Of a DNA stretch of 64,000 nt, positions 35,244 to 44,000 are shown one piece after another. Made by a program: the position numbers and the translations under genes. The stretch is from the NCBI GenBank assembly GCA_910579935.1, contig CAJTVQ010000008.1, positions 1-64,000 of the forward strand, in the 5' to 3' direction. The number at the start of each line of letters is the position of its first letter. The first letter of the stretch is position 1. The notes under the pieces were generated by a model. The model saw only the letters and a list, made by a program, of their open reading frames with translations. It had not been told where the DNA came from and ran no database searches. The DNA is from an uncultured Lachnospiraceae bacterium. GTDB taxonomy: Bacteria; Bacillota; Clostridia; Lachnospirales; Lachnospiraceae.

Positions 35244-37862
35244 ATGGAACAGTATATTGTGACGGGCATGAGTTGTGCGGCATGTAGTTCGGCGGTGGAA
35301 AAGGCAGTGTCCAAAGTGGCGGGAGTGGATTCCTGTGCGGTAAACCTGCTGACCAATTCCATGAGAGTGGAAGGAAGCGCACCGCCGCAGGAGATTATAA
35401 AGGCAGTAGAAAAGGCAGGGTACGGAGCCGGTCTTAAGAGTCCGGCGGGACAGGGCAGTACGGGAACCGGAGATAGCAGGGAAAAGGCGGCGGACAGCGC
35501 CGCAGGACCGGTACAGCGGAGCGCGGGGGCGGATTCACTGGAAAAAAGCGCAAAGGAAGCGGAACGGGCGATGAAAGGGCGGCTGGGGATATCCATCGGC
35601 TGTCTGGTTCCCCTGATGTATATTTCCATGCACCATATGTTTTATGAATGGTTCGGTCTTCCGGTACCGGAATTGATACGGGCGGCATTTCACGGGAATG
35701 AAAATGCAGCCGCCTTTGCCTTTTCCCAGTTTTTGCTGCTGCTTCCGATTTTATATGTGAATCAGAAATATTTCCGGGTGGGATTCCGGACTTTGTTCAG
35801 GGGACATCCGAATATGGACAGTCTGATCGCCATAGGCGCTTCGGCAGCCGTATTCTATGGTGTTTTCGCGATTTTCCGTATCGGTTACGGATTAGGGCAC
35901 GGAGATATGGCTTTGGTAGAGCAGTATTCCATGGATATTTATTTTGAGTCGGCAGGTACCATTCTGACGCTGATCACTGTCGGAAAATATCTGGAGACGA
36001 AATCAAAGGGAAAAACAAGCGCCGCCATTACCAAGTTAATGGATCTGTCGCCGAAAACAGCGGTTTTGGTACGGCCGGACGGGAAAGAAGAACAGGTTCC
36101 GACCGGGGAAGTGAAGGAAGGGGATATTTTTCTCGTAAAACCGGGCAGCCTGGTGCCGGTGGACGGCGTGGTGCTGCTTGGAAATTCCAGTGTGGATGAA
36201 TCGGCGCTTACCGGAGAAAGTATCCCGGTGGAAAAACGGCCGGGGGACAAAGTGGTCTCCGCCACGGTGAACAAGGCCGGAGTCCTGCGGTGTCAGGCGG
36301 AGAAAGTAGGAGAAGATACGACTCTGGCGCAGATCATCCGCCTGGTGGAAGAAGCCAGCGCTTCAAAAGCGCCGATTGCACGGCTGGCTGATAAGATTGC
36401 CGGGATTTTTGTGCCGGCGGTTATCGGTATTGCGCTGGTAACGGCTCTGATATGGCTGCTTGCCGGTGCCGGATTTGAATTTGCCATGTCGGCAGGAATT
36501 GCGGTACTGGTGATTTCCTGTCCCTGTGCGTTGGGACTGGCGACGCCGGTAGCGATTATGGTGGGTACGGGAGTGGGGGCGAAATTCGGTATTCTGATTA
36601 AATCCGGCGAGGCTTTGCAGGAAGCGCGGAATGTGGATACCGTAGTATTGGATAAGACCGGTACGATTACGGAAGGCAGACCCCGCGTTACCGATATCAT
36701 AAGCTATGATGCGGGGAAAACAGGGGAAGATATCCTGACCCTGACGGCTGCTCTGGAGAAACCGAGCGAGCATCCGCTTGCGGACGCGGTGGTGGGAGAG
36801 GCGGAGGAGCGCGGGCTGAAGCTGCCGGAGGTAACTGAATTTCAGGCTGTTTTTGGGAAAGGAATTGAAGGGGTGGCGGGCGGGAACCGCTACTATGTCG
36901 GGAACCGCAGATTTATGGAGGAAAAGGGCATCCGTCTGACGGCTGAGCAGGAACGGACGATCGAGAATCTGGCAGAGGAAGGAAAGACGCCGCTTCTGTT
37001 TGGTTCCGGCAGTCTGACAGCGGTGCTCGCAGTGGCCGATACGGTGAAGGAATCCTCACTGAAAGCCATAGAAGGTCTTAAAAAAATGCATATTCATGTC
37101 ATTATGCTGACCGGGGATAACCGTAAAACCGCGGAAGCGGTACGAAAGAAGCTGGGCATTCCGGAGGTGATCGCCGAAGTGCTTCCGGATGAGAAGGAAC
37201 AGAAGATAAGGATGCTGAAAGAGCAGGGAAAGAAGGTTGCCATGATAGGCGACGGTATCAATGATGCTCCGGCGCTGGCTTCGGCAGATGTAGGCATCGC
37301 CATCGGAGCCGGAACAGACGTGGCGCTGGAAAGTGCGGATATTATTCTGATGAAGAACGATCTGCAGGATGCAGTGACGGCAATCCGTCTGAGCAGAGCC
37401 GTAATACGGAATATTAAGGAAAATCTGTTCTGGGCATTTTTCTATAACAGTGTCGGAATTCCGCTGGCAGCAGGAATATTGTATCCGTTTTTCGGATTGA
37501 AGCTGAATCCCATGTTTGGAGCGGCGGCCATGAGTTTAAGCAGCGTATGTGTGGTAAGCAATGCGCTGAGGCTGCGCCGGTTCAAGGGAGAATGGAAAGA
37601 AGGAGAAAGTCAGGGTCATTTGGAAGATAGAAAAGAGAAGGAGGAAAAAACAATGACAAAAACAATGAAAATCGAGGGAATGGCATGCGGACACTGCACC
37701 GCGCGGGTACAGAAAGCGCTGGAGGCGGTAGAAGGGGTGGCATCTGTTGCCATGAGCCTGGAAGACAAGAGCGCGGTTGTGCAACTGAGCGGGGAACCAA
37801 CCGATGAAGTTCTGAGAAATGCCGTTACGGAAGCTGGGTATGAAGTTGTGGAAATCCGTTAG
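35244..37862 (+). CDS. copA: Copper-exporting P1B-ATPase with C-terminal CopZ-like domain
   Basis: Copper-transporting ATPase of 872 aa. An N-terminal HMA domain has the motif GMSCAACSSAVEKAV; a Gly/Ser/Ala-rich linker follows, then the membrane domain with CPC from residue 426 (ISCPCALGLATPV), phospho-Asp D470 (LDKTGTITEG), SEHPLAD and GDGINDAPAL. After the last membrane helices (FNSV-like FYNSVGIP and MSLSSVCVVSNALRL) a charged linker leads into a second HMA domain (IEGMACGHCTARVQKALEAVEG) at about residues 804-872. A C-terminal HMA is unusual for CopA; this one has its own ribosome binding site and start and looks like a fused copZ. It is under CsoR control. Confidence 0.95.
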   Translation: MEQYIVTGMSCAACSSAVEKAVSKVAGVDSCAVNLLTNSMRVEGSAPPQEIIKAVEKAGYGAGLKSPAGQGSTGTGDSREKAADSAAGPVQRSAGADSLEKSAKEAERAMKGRLGISIGCLVPLMYISMHHMFYEWFGLPVPELIRAAFHGNENAAAFAFSQFLLLLPILYVNQKYFRVGFRTLFRGHPNMDSLIAIGASAAVFYGVFAIFRIGYGLGHGDMALVEQYSMDIYFESAGTILTLITVGKYLETKSKGKTSAAITKLMDLSPKTAVLVRPDGKEEQVPTGEVKEGDIFLVKPGSLVPVDGVVLLGNSSVDESALTGESIPVEKRPGDKVVSATVNKAGVLRCQAEKVGEDTTLAQIIRLVEEASASKAPIARLADKIAGIFVPAVIGIALVTALIWLLAGAGFEFAMSAGIAVLVISCPCALGLATPVAIMVGTGVGAKFGILIKSGEALQEARNVDTVVLDKTGTITEGRPRVTDIISYDAGKTGEDILTLTAALEKPSEHPLADAVVGEAEERGLKLPEVTEFQAVFGKGIEGVAGGNRYYVGNRRFMEEKGIRLTAEQERTIENLAEEGKTPLLFGSGSLTAVLAVADTVKESSLKAIEGLKKMHIHVIMLTGDNRKTAEAVRKKLGIPEVIAEVLPDEKEQKIRMLKEQGKKVAMIGDGINDAPALASADVGIAIGAGTDVALESADIILMKNDLQDAVTAIRLSRAVIRNIKENLFWAFFYNSVGIPLAAGILYPFFGLKLNPMFGAAAMSLSSVCVVSNALRLRRFKGEWKEGESQGHLEDRKEKEEKTMTKTMKIEGMACGHCTARVQKALEAVEGVASVAMSLEDKSAVVQLSGEPTDEVLRNAVTEAGYEVVEIR
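37653..37862 (+). CDS. copZ: Possible independently translated CopZ inside copA
   Basis: Within the copA frame, AAGGAGG (37638-37644) lies eight bases before an in-frame ATG at 37653 that opens a complete 69-aa HMA protein, the normal length of the copper chaperone CopZ. Bacteria often have copA followed by copZ as a separate gene. Here the stop codon between them is missing, so CopZ could be made both as the tail of CopA and alone from the internal start. Cu(I) ligands are the two Cys of MACGHC. Separate translation is inferred from the ribosome binding site only. Confidence 0.6.
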   Translation: MTKTMKIEGMACGHCTARVQKALEAVEGVASVAMSLEDKSAVVQLSGEPTDEVLRNAVTEAGYEVVEIR

Positions 37863-37910
37863 GTTTGCCGGATACCCATCTTTTTGCCGGCGCTTTCATC
37901 GGCCTGATAA

Positions 37911-37950
37911 GGGCGGAGGGCCTTTCACAGTGGCCCCCCCCCTTTTTTTT
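37911..37950 (+). terminator. Terminator of the copper operon
   Basis: GGAGGGCC can pair with GGCCCCCC across a loop TTTCACAGT, with nine C followed directly by eight T (37943-37950). The long homopolymers are a likely place for sequencing slips. Confidence 0.7.
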
Positions 37951-38221
37951 GCCCGACAGCTTTTGCGTCTGTCAGCGGCAAAGAGTTTCTTTCTCCATTA
38001 TATATGCATTCGGAAAAATACAAAGCAATGGATTTTAAGAAAATGCTAAGATATGGGATGGGCATTATGGAGAAAATGCAACAGATAAAATGAGGAGAAA
38101 AAGCCGTTAAAAGCCGGAAAACAACAAAATACAGTTAACAGACTCAAAAAAAGAACAGGATATAGTATTGTGCAGTTTGACGGATGAAACAGGAGAGAAA
38201 GTAAAAATAAGTCAGGATATG

Positions 38222-38250
38222 TTGCAGAATCAGAGCCTGCGTGATACAAT
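38222..38250 (+). promoter_or_regulatory. Putative promoter for the 407-aa protein gene
   Basis: TTGCAG (38222-38227) and TACAAT (38245-38250), 17 bp apart. It would give a leader of about 170 nt. Confidence 0.5.
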
Positions 38251-38380
38251 ACACACATCTTACAACAATTGGAAAATCTTTTATATCCGTAACTTAAAAA
38301 TCATGCAGGTTACGGTATGTCATGAAACAATCGACAGGGCGTTGCCGCCTATATTTCCAATGCATTTACAATATCGATAA

Positions 38381-38428
38381 GTGAAGCCTTTAGTGCTTTT
38401 GCACAGCAACTTAAAAAAGGAGGAACGT
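38381..38428 (+). repeat. Shared leader block, copy A
   Basis: The sequence from CCTTTAGTGCT (38387) through TTGCACAGCAACTT to the GGAGGA ribosome binding site matches the leader of the minus-strand XRE gene (40035-40070) with only two substitutions and one A more in the A-run. Read in frame it encodes FSAFAQQLKK, versus FSAVAQQLKK in the other copy. Confidence 0.75.
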
Positions 38429-39652
38429 ATGGGAACAGGAAAAATTTTATATGATGGAATCCGTGAGGTGATCAACGGCAAAGCTGTTTTTATGCGGCAG
38501 AGTATGCAGCATGGGCAGGTGTATGGGCAGATAGCGGAGCGGTTAAAAGAAGAGGAATTCCGCAGGAAACTGGAAAGCTATCGGAAAGATGAGGGTGAGG
38601 CGGAGTGGAAAAAGCCTGCCGGATATACGGAGGGTGGGGACGGTATAACCTGTGTTCTCACGGAAGAGGGACTGGAATATTTGTTTGACGAGCTTTTTTC
38701 CGGAAAGATTCTCCGCCGATTAAAGGAGGCTGACGATCCGGCATACCGGATGTATGCGCTGCCCATGTTTTTGAACGGGGTGGAAAAGGAAGTGGATATC
38801 ACTTGTTTTGTGATATACGGTTTGATCTGCAATCAGCGGTGCCGGCAGATGCTTTGGGCGGAACTTCCGGAGGGGGATGATTATTATAAATATTATGAGC
38901 AGTCCCGGTACCGCAGCTGGGCAATGGAGGAATGCCTGAAAGCAGAGGAAATATGGGATGCAAGGCTTTTAACCGGCCTTTTGGAAAAGGTACGGCAGGA
39001 AGAAGAGAACGGCCCCGCTTACCGGCTGCTTATGAAAATTATGGATGCGGGATATGGAGAACTGAGACAGTGGCTGTCAGGAAAAACCATGGTGACAGGA
39101 ACCGAGATCAAAACACAGGTGTTTGCGACACATTCCGGGGAGTACAGTATGCTTTACTGTATCAGTGAAATTGTGCTTGCCATGGTTATTGCGCAGGATA
39201 GCGGGGTTGAGGTCTGTTTTGATTATGAAATGCTTCTGCTGCTGCATTTTATGGAGAGGGGAGAGACGGAAATGAGAGAGGGAAACGGAAGAGGGCCGGG
39301 TGGCGGAAGCACGGAAAAGGCAGAAGACGGGAACCGGAAATTTATAAAGAAGTTCAGAAAAAAATACGGAACGGTTTCTTCTTTAGAGGCATTGGTATTT
39401 CGAAACGGGACGAAAAGAATGGACAGTCTGCTGTCGGGCGTGATGGCGCAATATCATATCAGTCCGCGGATGTTCTGCGGACTGGAACTGACGGAAGAGG
39501 AGGTGGAGGCATTGCTGGGGCTGAATGACAACTGGACGGTAAAGTCCTATTGGAGTATGCTGGTGATTGCCCATTTGTGCAAATACATAGAAGCATTAAA
39601 AGAACGCTATCTTGCGCATACGGCAGAGAACTTCAGACAGCGTCCGTTTTAA
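38429..39652 (+). CDS. Hypothetical protein, 407 aa
   Basis: I do not recognise this protein. It starts at the ATG 38429 with AGGAGG seven bases upstream, in a clear coding frame. It is soluble, without a signal peptide or membrane segment. The N-terminal 100 residues are charged and helical; the middle has several aromatic stretches (DDYYKYYEQSRYRSWAMEE) and hydrophobic helices (EIVLAMVIAQ, YEMLLLLHFMERG); a Gly/Glu-rich linker (about residues 300-320) leads to a basic C-terminal domain (FIKKFRKKYG, SPRMFCGLELTEEEVEALLGL). It is monocistronic, convergent with an XRE regulator gene with which it shares a leader block. Function unknown; a regulatory link with the XRE genes is a guess. Confidence 0.8.
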   Translation: MGTGKILYDGIREVINGKAVFMRQSMQHGQVYGQIAERLKEEEFRRKLESYRKDEGEAEWKKPAGYTEGGDGITCVLTEEGLEYLFDELFSGKILRRLKEADDPAYRMYALPMFLNGVEKEVDITCFVIYGLICNQRCRQMLWAELPEGDDYYKYYEQSRYRSWAMEECLKAEEIWDARLLTGLLEKVRQEEENGPAYRLLMKIMDAGYGELRQWLSGKTMVTGTEIKTQVFATHSGEYSMLYCISEIVLAMVIAQDSGVEVCFDYEMLLLLHFMERGETEMREGNGRGPGGGSTEKAEDGNRKFIKKFRKKYGTVSSLEALVFRNGTKRMDSLLSGVMAQYHISPRMFCGLELTEEEVEALLGLNDNWTVKSYWSMLVIAHLCKYIEALKERYLAHTAENFRQRPF

Positions 39653-39677
39653 TATGCATCGTTCATAACAAAGAGAA

Positions 39678-40028
39678 TCAGGTTTCGTTTGAATGGTTCA
39701 AAAATGACAGAAAGCGGACGAGCTCCAGCCGGTTGCGGGGATTCAGCTTGTGCAGTACCAACAGGATATTCCTGAGCGGAATGTCCTGTACATAGTTGGA
39801 ATTGAAGTCAAATTCACCTGTGCGGCACGGAGAAGCGCCGAGAAGATAATCGGTGCTTATATTATAAAATTCTGCAAGTTTTATTACGTGCCGGATCGGA
39901 AGTTCCCGCTTATGCTGTTCATAGTGTGAGTACGATTGCTGGGATATGCCTAAGTAGTCGGCTATTTGCTGCTGTCTGAAATTTCTATCTTTTCTCAGTT
40001 TTCTGATACGAGTGGAAATATCGATCAT
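39678..40028 (-). CDS. XRE-family helix-turn-helix regulator
   Basis: DNA-binding protein of 116 aa. The N-terminal 65 residues are a Cro/CI-type helix-turn-helix (IRKLRKDRNFRQQQIADYL, then SQQSYSHYEQHKRELPI and FYNISTDYLLG). The C-terminal 50 residues are a short helical segment (LRNILLVLHKL, LVRFLSFL), possibly for dimerisation. GGAGG lies before the ATG (40028-40026), which overlaps the stop of a 67-codon ORF as ATGA, suggesting coupled translation. The long leader is strongly folded. Confidence 0.92.
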   Translation of the reverse strand: MIDISTRIRKLRKDRNFRQQQIADYLGISQQSYSHYEQHKRELPIRHVIKLAEFYNISTDYLLGASPCRTGEFDFNSNYVQDIPLRNILLVLHKLNPRNRLELVRFLSFLNHSNET

Positions 40029-40228
40029 GTCGCATCCTCCTTTTTAAGTTGCTGCGCAACAGCACTAAAGGGCAAAGTCACTTCGGCACACACCTGATGA
40101 GAGAAACTTTCCTTCGAAAGGGCACTCCGGAAAGTTCCTCTCGTGTGCCTTTGTAACTTTACCGTCCGGCTGAAAATATTTCTGATCAACACCTGACATT
40201 TCTTAGCCGGACTTTTTAAGTTCTGCAT
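40025..40228 (-). CDS. Possible 67-aa leader ORF overlapping the XRE start
   Basis: An open frame runs from the ATG at 40228 (preceded by GGAAGGG at 40240-40233) through the folded leader to a TGA at 40027-40025, overlapping the XRE start codon as ATGA. The product would be basic in the middle (LQRHTRGTFRSALS) and end FSAVAQQLKKEDAT. The last dozen codons resemble a frame in front of the 407-aa gene, with one replacement (V/F) and otherwise mostly third-position changes. It may be a leader peptide whose translation opens the RNA structure, or the frame may simply be open by chance. I recognise no family. Confidence 0.4.
   Translation of the reverse strand: MQNLKSPAKKCQVLIRNIFSRTVKLQRHTRGTFRSALSKESFSHQVCAEVTLPFSAVAQQLKKEDAT
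40029..40081 (-). repeat. Shared leader block, copy B
   Basis: Read on the minus strand, CCTTTAGTGCTGTTGCGCAG followed by CAACTTAAAAAGGAGGA is nearly the same as the leader before the 407-aa gene (38387-38424). Both copies end in the ribosome binding site of the following gene. Confidence 0.75.
40074..40212 (-). ncRNA. Highly structured leader of the XRE gene
   Basis: Nested arms on the plus-strand coordinates: 40074-40081 with 40153-40160 (8 bp, one G-U in RNA), 40085-40091 with 40143-40149 (GGCACAC/GTGTGCC), 40099-40103 with 40138-40142 (GAGAG/CTCTC) and 40105-40112 with 40129-40136 (AACTTTCC/GGAAAGTT), 28 bp in total. A second hairpin, GTCCGGCT (40164-40171) with AGCCGGAC (40205-40212), adjoins it. 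Both lie between the XRE promoter and its start, so they are transcribed. No known riboswitch or T-box pattern is recognised. Low A/U run content argues against simple terminators on the minus strand. Confidence 0.6.
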
Positions 40229-40256
40229 CTGCCCTTCCAGTACCATAACCGTCAGG
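40220..40256 (-). repeat. 37-bp dispersed repeat, copy 2
   Basis: Minus-strand sequence beginning CCTGACGGTTATGG and ending GGGCAGATGCAGAAC, matching 6121-6157 at 33 of 37 positions. It covers the ribosome binding site and start of the 67-aa leader ORF. Confidence 0.7.
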
Positions 40257-40278
40257 GCGGCGCCTGTCTGTATATGCA

Positions 40279-40307
40279 ATTATACCACATAAAAATAAAT
40301 TGTTCAA
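40279..40307 (-). promoter_or_regulatory. Promoter for the folded leader and XRE gene
   Basis: On the minus strand, TTGAAC (40307-40302), a 17-bp spacer and a perfect TATAAT (40284-40279). Transcription from about 40272 gives a leader of nearly 245 nt before the XRE start. Confidence 0.8.
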
Positions 40308-40462
40308 ATATAACACATCGAAAAAATGTAAAATTCTTGAAAGACAGCATTTTTGCAGCCTGAAAGGATGCATTTTTTGAAAAAGATATAAGACAAAAAT
40401 TGACAAGTTCAGCTAATATTTTCCGTCAGTACTGCTTCCTGTCGGGGTATTTTTAATCCATA

Positions 40463-40468
40463 TATAAT
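40463..40468 (+). promoter_or_regulatory. -10 box for the plus-strand XRE gene
   Basis: A perfect TATAAT lies 28 bp before the chosen start codon (40496). The -35 region at 17 bp is poor. Confidence 0.45.
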
Positions 40469-40495
40469 GAAATAAAAATGGATGGAGGGCAGAAA

Positions 40496-40897
40496 ATGGG
40501 CGGTAATGATGGTTTGATCGATAATAAGGCAGTTGGTAAGCGGATGAGGCAGATAAGGAAAACCAATAAGCTGACACAGGAGGAAATGGCAGAGGTTTTA
40601 GGTGTGAATCCCAATGCAGTCAGGGCATATGAGAGAGGCGATTATGGTATCTCCAAAGAGGTGATGGCAAAAATCAGGCAGCATTTTCATGTCTCCATAG
40701 ATTATTTATTATTCGGAACAGGAAATGACTGGGAATATCTGCTGATGCAGATAAAAAGCGCATCGGAAGAAGATAAGATGAAAATGCTGATGCATCTGAT
40801 GTTTTATTTTGTAAAAGAAAAAGAGAGATGTTTTCCGGAAGGGGCAGAAGAAGAGGAAATTATCAGATACATAAAAAAGATATTCAAAGATATGTAA
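40496..40897 (+). CDS. XRE-family helix-turn-helix regulator
   Basis: A 133-aa regulator with an N-terminal Cro/CI helix-turn-helix (RMRQIRKTNKLTQEEMAEVL, PNAVRAYERGDYGISKE, HFHVSIDYLLFG) and a C-terminal acidic helical region (EEDKMKMLMHLMFYFVKEKE). GGAGGG is eight bases before the ATG at 40496; the ATG at 40478 would be almost leaderless. It diverges from the other XRE gene and precedes the SNF2 ATPase gene. It resembles the phage-type or peptide-type regulators common in Lachnospiraceae; its target is unknown. Confidence 0.9.
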   Translation: MGGNDGLIDNKAVGKRMRQIRKTNKLTQEEMAEVLGVNPNAVRAYERGDYGISKEVMAKIRQHFHVSIDYLLFGTGNDWEYLLMQIKSASEEDKMKMLMHLMFYFVKEKERCFPEGAEEEEIIRYIKKIFKDM

Positions 40898-40936
40898 CGG
40901 GAACCGGAGCCGCACAGGGGCAGAAGAAATCGTGTC

Positions 40937-40965
40937 TTGTAGCTGCGCTTGTTATCGGGTATAAT
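40937..40965 (+). promoter_or_regulatory. Promoter for the SNF2 gene
   Basis: TTGTAG (40937-40942), a 17-bp spacer and TATAAT (40960-40965). The start point near 40972 agrees with translation from 41005. Confidence 0.7.
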
Positions 40966-41004
40966 AGAAAATCAGAAAATATGAAGATAACGAGGAAATG
41001 GACG

Positions 41005-44000
41005 ATGCTGACGAAAAGTGAGATAAGGGGGATGACGGACAGCGCTGCATATACACGGGGCGTGGAGATTTACCAGTCGGGAAAGATAAGTGACTTCAGT
41101 GTGAAGAATGAGGGAGACGGGGTATGGGTCATCTTGGCGAAAGTAAGAGGCAGCGGCCGGAATAGCTATGAAACAGAGGTGGAATACGACGATAAATACG
41201 AAGAGGTAGCGGGAGAATTCTGTTCCTGTCCGGCTTTTTATAATTATGACGGATTGTGTAAGCACTGTATTGCGGCTCTTTTAAAATTCGCAGACTATGA
41301 GGAACAGCATCCGCTGTTTTTTATGGGAGGCGGGGAAAGCCGGAAAATGAAGTATCCTGCGGTATCGGAGCAGGAAGAGACGACACCGGCGATGAAAGAA
41401 CTTTTGGTGAGAAAGTTTATGCAGCGTACTTATCCGATGGTATATAAGGAAATGTACGGGAAAGTGAAGCTTGTGCCCTATATGGAATTTGAGGCCGGGC
41501 GGGCAGCGGTGGAATTCCGTATCGGAATTTCCAAAATGTATGTGCTGAAAGATATATTTGAGTTTCAGCATCATATGAGGGAGGCAGCACAATATTCATA
41601 CGGAAAACAGTTGGGATTTCTGCATATGAGGGAAGCATTTGCGCAGGAGTCACAAAAAATGGTGGATTTTCTTCTCGGCTGGGCGGAACGCAATGCGGAA
41701 AGTTATCTTTCTTATTACGGATATTTTTATGAACAGAAGTTTCAGAAAATAAGGGTGCTGGAACTGAGCAGACAGGAAGCAGAGGAGTTTTTTGAAGCTA
41801 CCGGCCATCATATATTTTATGCGAATTACCTCGGGGAAGGTGAACGGGAATGGCGGGTTGCGGAAGAGAAACTGAAGAGAACCATGACCATCACCGGAAA
41901 GAAGGACGGCATAGAAGTAGCCACAAATAATGTATTGGGTTTTTTGGGGGAAAAATACATTACTTATTTCATGGATGGTTTGATCTATCTGGAAGACCGG
42001 AGGGAAATCGAACCGATTGAAGATTTCCTGATCTGTATGGGGCAGGTGCCGGGACAGAATGCCTTTATCAGGAAAGAGGATGTACCGATCTTCTGCAGTC
42101 AGCTGCTGCCGAAACTGGAGCTGTTCTATGAGTGTGTGCGGGAAAATTTTGATGCGGCGGAATATCTGCAGACACTTGCATCGTTTGAAATTTATCTGGA
42201 TGCGCCGCAGAAGGATTTTATCACCTGTAAGCTGTTTGCCGTTTACGGAGAGGATGAGAAGTATAATATATATCAGGAAGGACAGGGAAAAGAGCCGGGC
42301 ATAAGGGATGCGATCAGGGAAATGGAAGTCGGCCAGGAGGTCTCTTCTTATTTTAATGCCTATGATGAGGCGAACGGTATGATGGTGCTTTCAGGGGATG
42401 AGGACAGGCTGTATGAACTGCTGGTACATGGAATTTCCCGTATGCAGGAACTGGGAGAGGTCTTTGTCTCGGACGCTCTGAAACGGTTCCATACCACATC
42501 GGCGCCCAAAGTATCCATGGGAATCTCTTTGGCGGGCGATATGCTGGAACTTTCCGTAAGTGCAGGAGATATGCCGATGGAGCAGCTGGTTGAGATTCTG
42601 TCCAAATATGACAGGAAGCGGAAGTATTACCGGCTGAAGAACGGAAGCTTTGTGGATGTGGAAGACAGTGAAATGGGAGTTTTGGTACGTTTGAAGGAAG
42701 AACTGGGGATCACGGACCGGCAGCTGAAGCAGAAGCAGATAGAGCTGCCGAAATACAGGGCGCTGTATCTGGATGGGGAATTGAAGGCAAATCCGGTATT
42801 CAGTACGGTGAAGGACCGGAATTTCAAGGAACTGGTGCGGAATATGAAGACGGTGGAGGACAATGATTTCGAAGTGCCTGCCAGTCTGGAAGAGATTATG
42901 CGGGAGTACCAGAAGAAAGGATTTTTGTGGATCAAGACACTGAAAAACAATGGATTTGGGGGAATCCTGGCAGACGATATGGGATTGGGGAAGACGCTTC
43001 AGGTAATTGCGTTTCTGCTGTCCGAGTATATCGATGCCGCGCCGTCGGAAAACAAGCGCTGTCTCATCGTGGCTCCTGCATCCCTGGTTTTTAACTGGAG
43101 CAGCGAGATAGAACGGTTTGCGCCGGCCCTGCATGTGAAGACCGTGACCGGAACGGCAGCAGAGAGGAAAGAAATAATTTACGGGGCGGGGGAACGGGAT
43201 ATCCTGCTGACTTCTTACGATCTGCTGAGAAGGGATATCGACAGTTATGCCGGCATACGCTTTTACTGTCAGGTCATAGATGAAGCCCAGTATATCAAAA
43301 ACCACAATACGCAGGCGGCAAGGGCGGTAAAGGAGATCGAGGCGGGTTTTAAGCTGGCGCTGACCGGTACGCCGGTGGAAAACAGGCTGAGCGAACTATG
43401 GAGTATTTTTGATTACCTGATGCCTGGATTTTTGTATGCTTACCAGCATTTCAGGGGAGAGATAGAGCTTCCAGTGGTGCAGAACAACAGTGAAGACGCC
43501 ATGCGGAAACTGCAGAGGATGATCGGTCCTTTTGTGCTCCGGCGGCTGAAGAAGGATGTGCTGACGGATTTACCGGATAAGCTTGAGGAAAATATCTATG
43601 CGAAGCTGGAGGGTGAGCAGCAGAAGCTGTACGATGCCCACGTACAGCGGATGCGCCTGATGCTGGACAAGACCAGCGAGGAGGAATTCAGGAGTTCCAA
43701 GATACAGATTTTGGCGGAATTGACGAAACTGCGCCAGATATGCTGCGACCCGTCGCTTATTTTTGAAAATTATGAGGAAAATTCCGCCAAAGCGGATATG
43801 TGCATGGATTTGGTGCGCAATGCGGTAAACGGCGGTCATAAGCTGTTATTGTTTTCGCAGTTTACTTCCATGCTGGACCGGATCAGGCATATGCTGGAGG
43901 AAGAAGGAATCCGCAGCTATATGCTGACGGGAGCCACGCCGAAGGAGAAAAGGGTTCAGATGGTGGATGCATTTAACCGGGACGATACGCCGGTCTTTTG

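Larger units (their letters stand above)
37863..38428. other. Intergenic region with terminator and promoter
   Basis: This gap contains the copA terminator (37911-37950), AT-rich DNA without a gene, a promoter (38222-38250) and the leader of the next gene, whose last 45 bp resemble the leader of the XRE gene at 39678-40028. The 71-codon frame at 38168-38380 has no features of a protein. Confidence 0.6.
40029..40495. other. Divergent region between two XRE genes
   Basis: Apart from the folded leader, leader ORF and minus-strand promoter, the right part (40310-40495) is AT-rich and contains a TATAAT (40463-40468) serving the plus-strand XRE gene. An isolated TTGACA at 40400-40405 has no -10 at the right distance. 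Confidence 0.6.
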
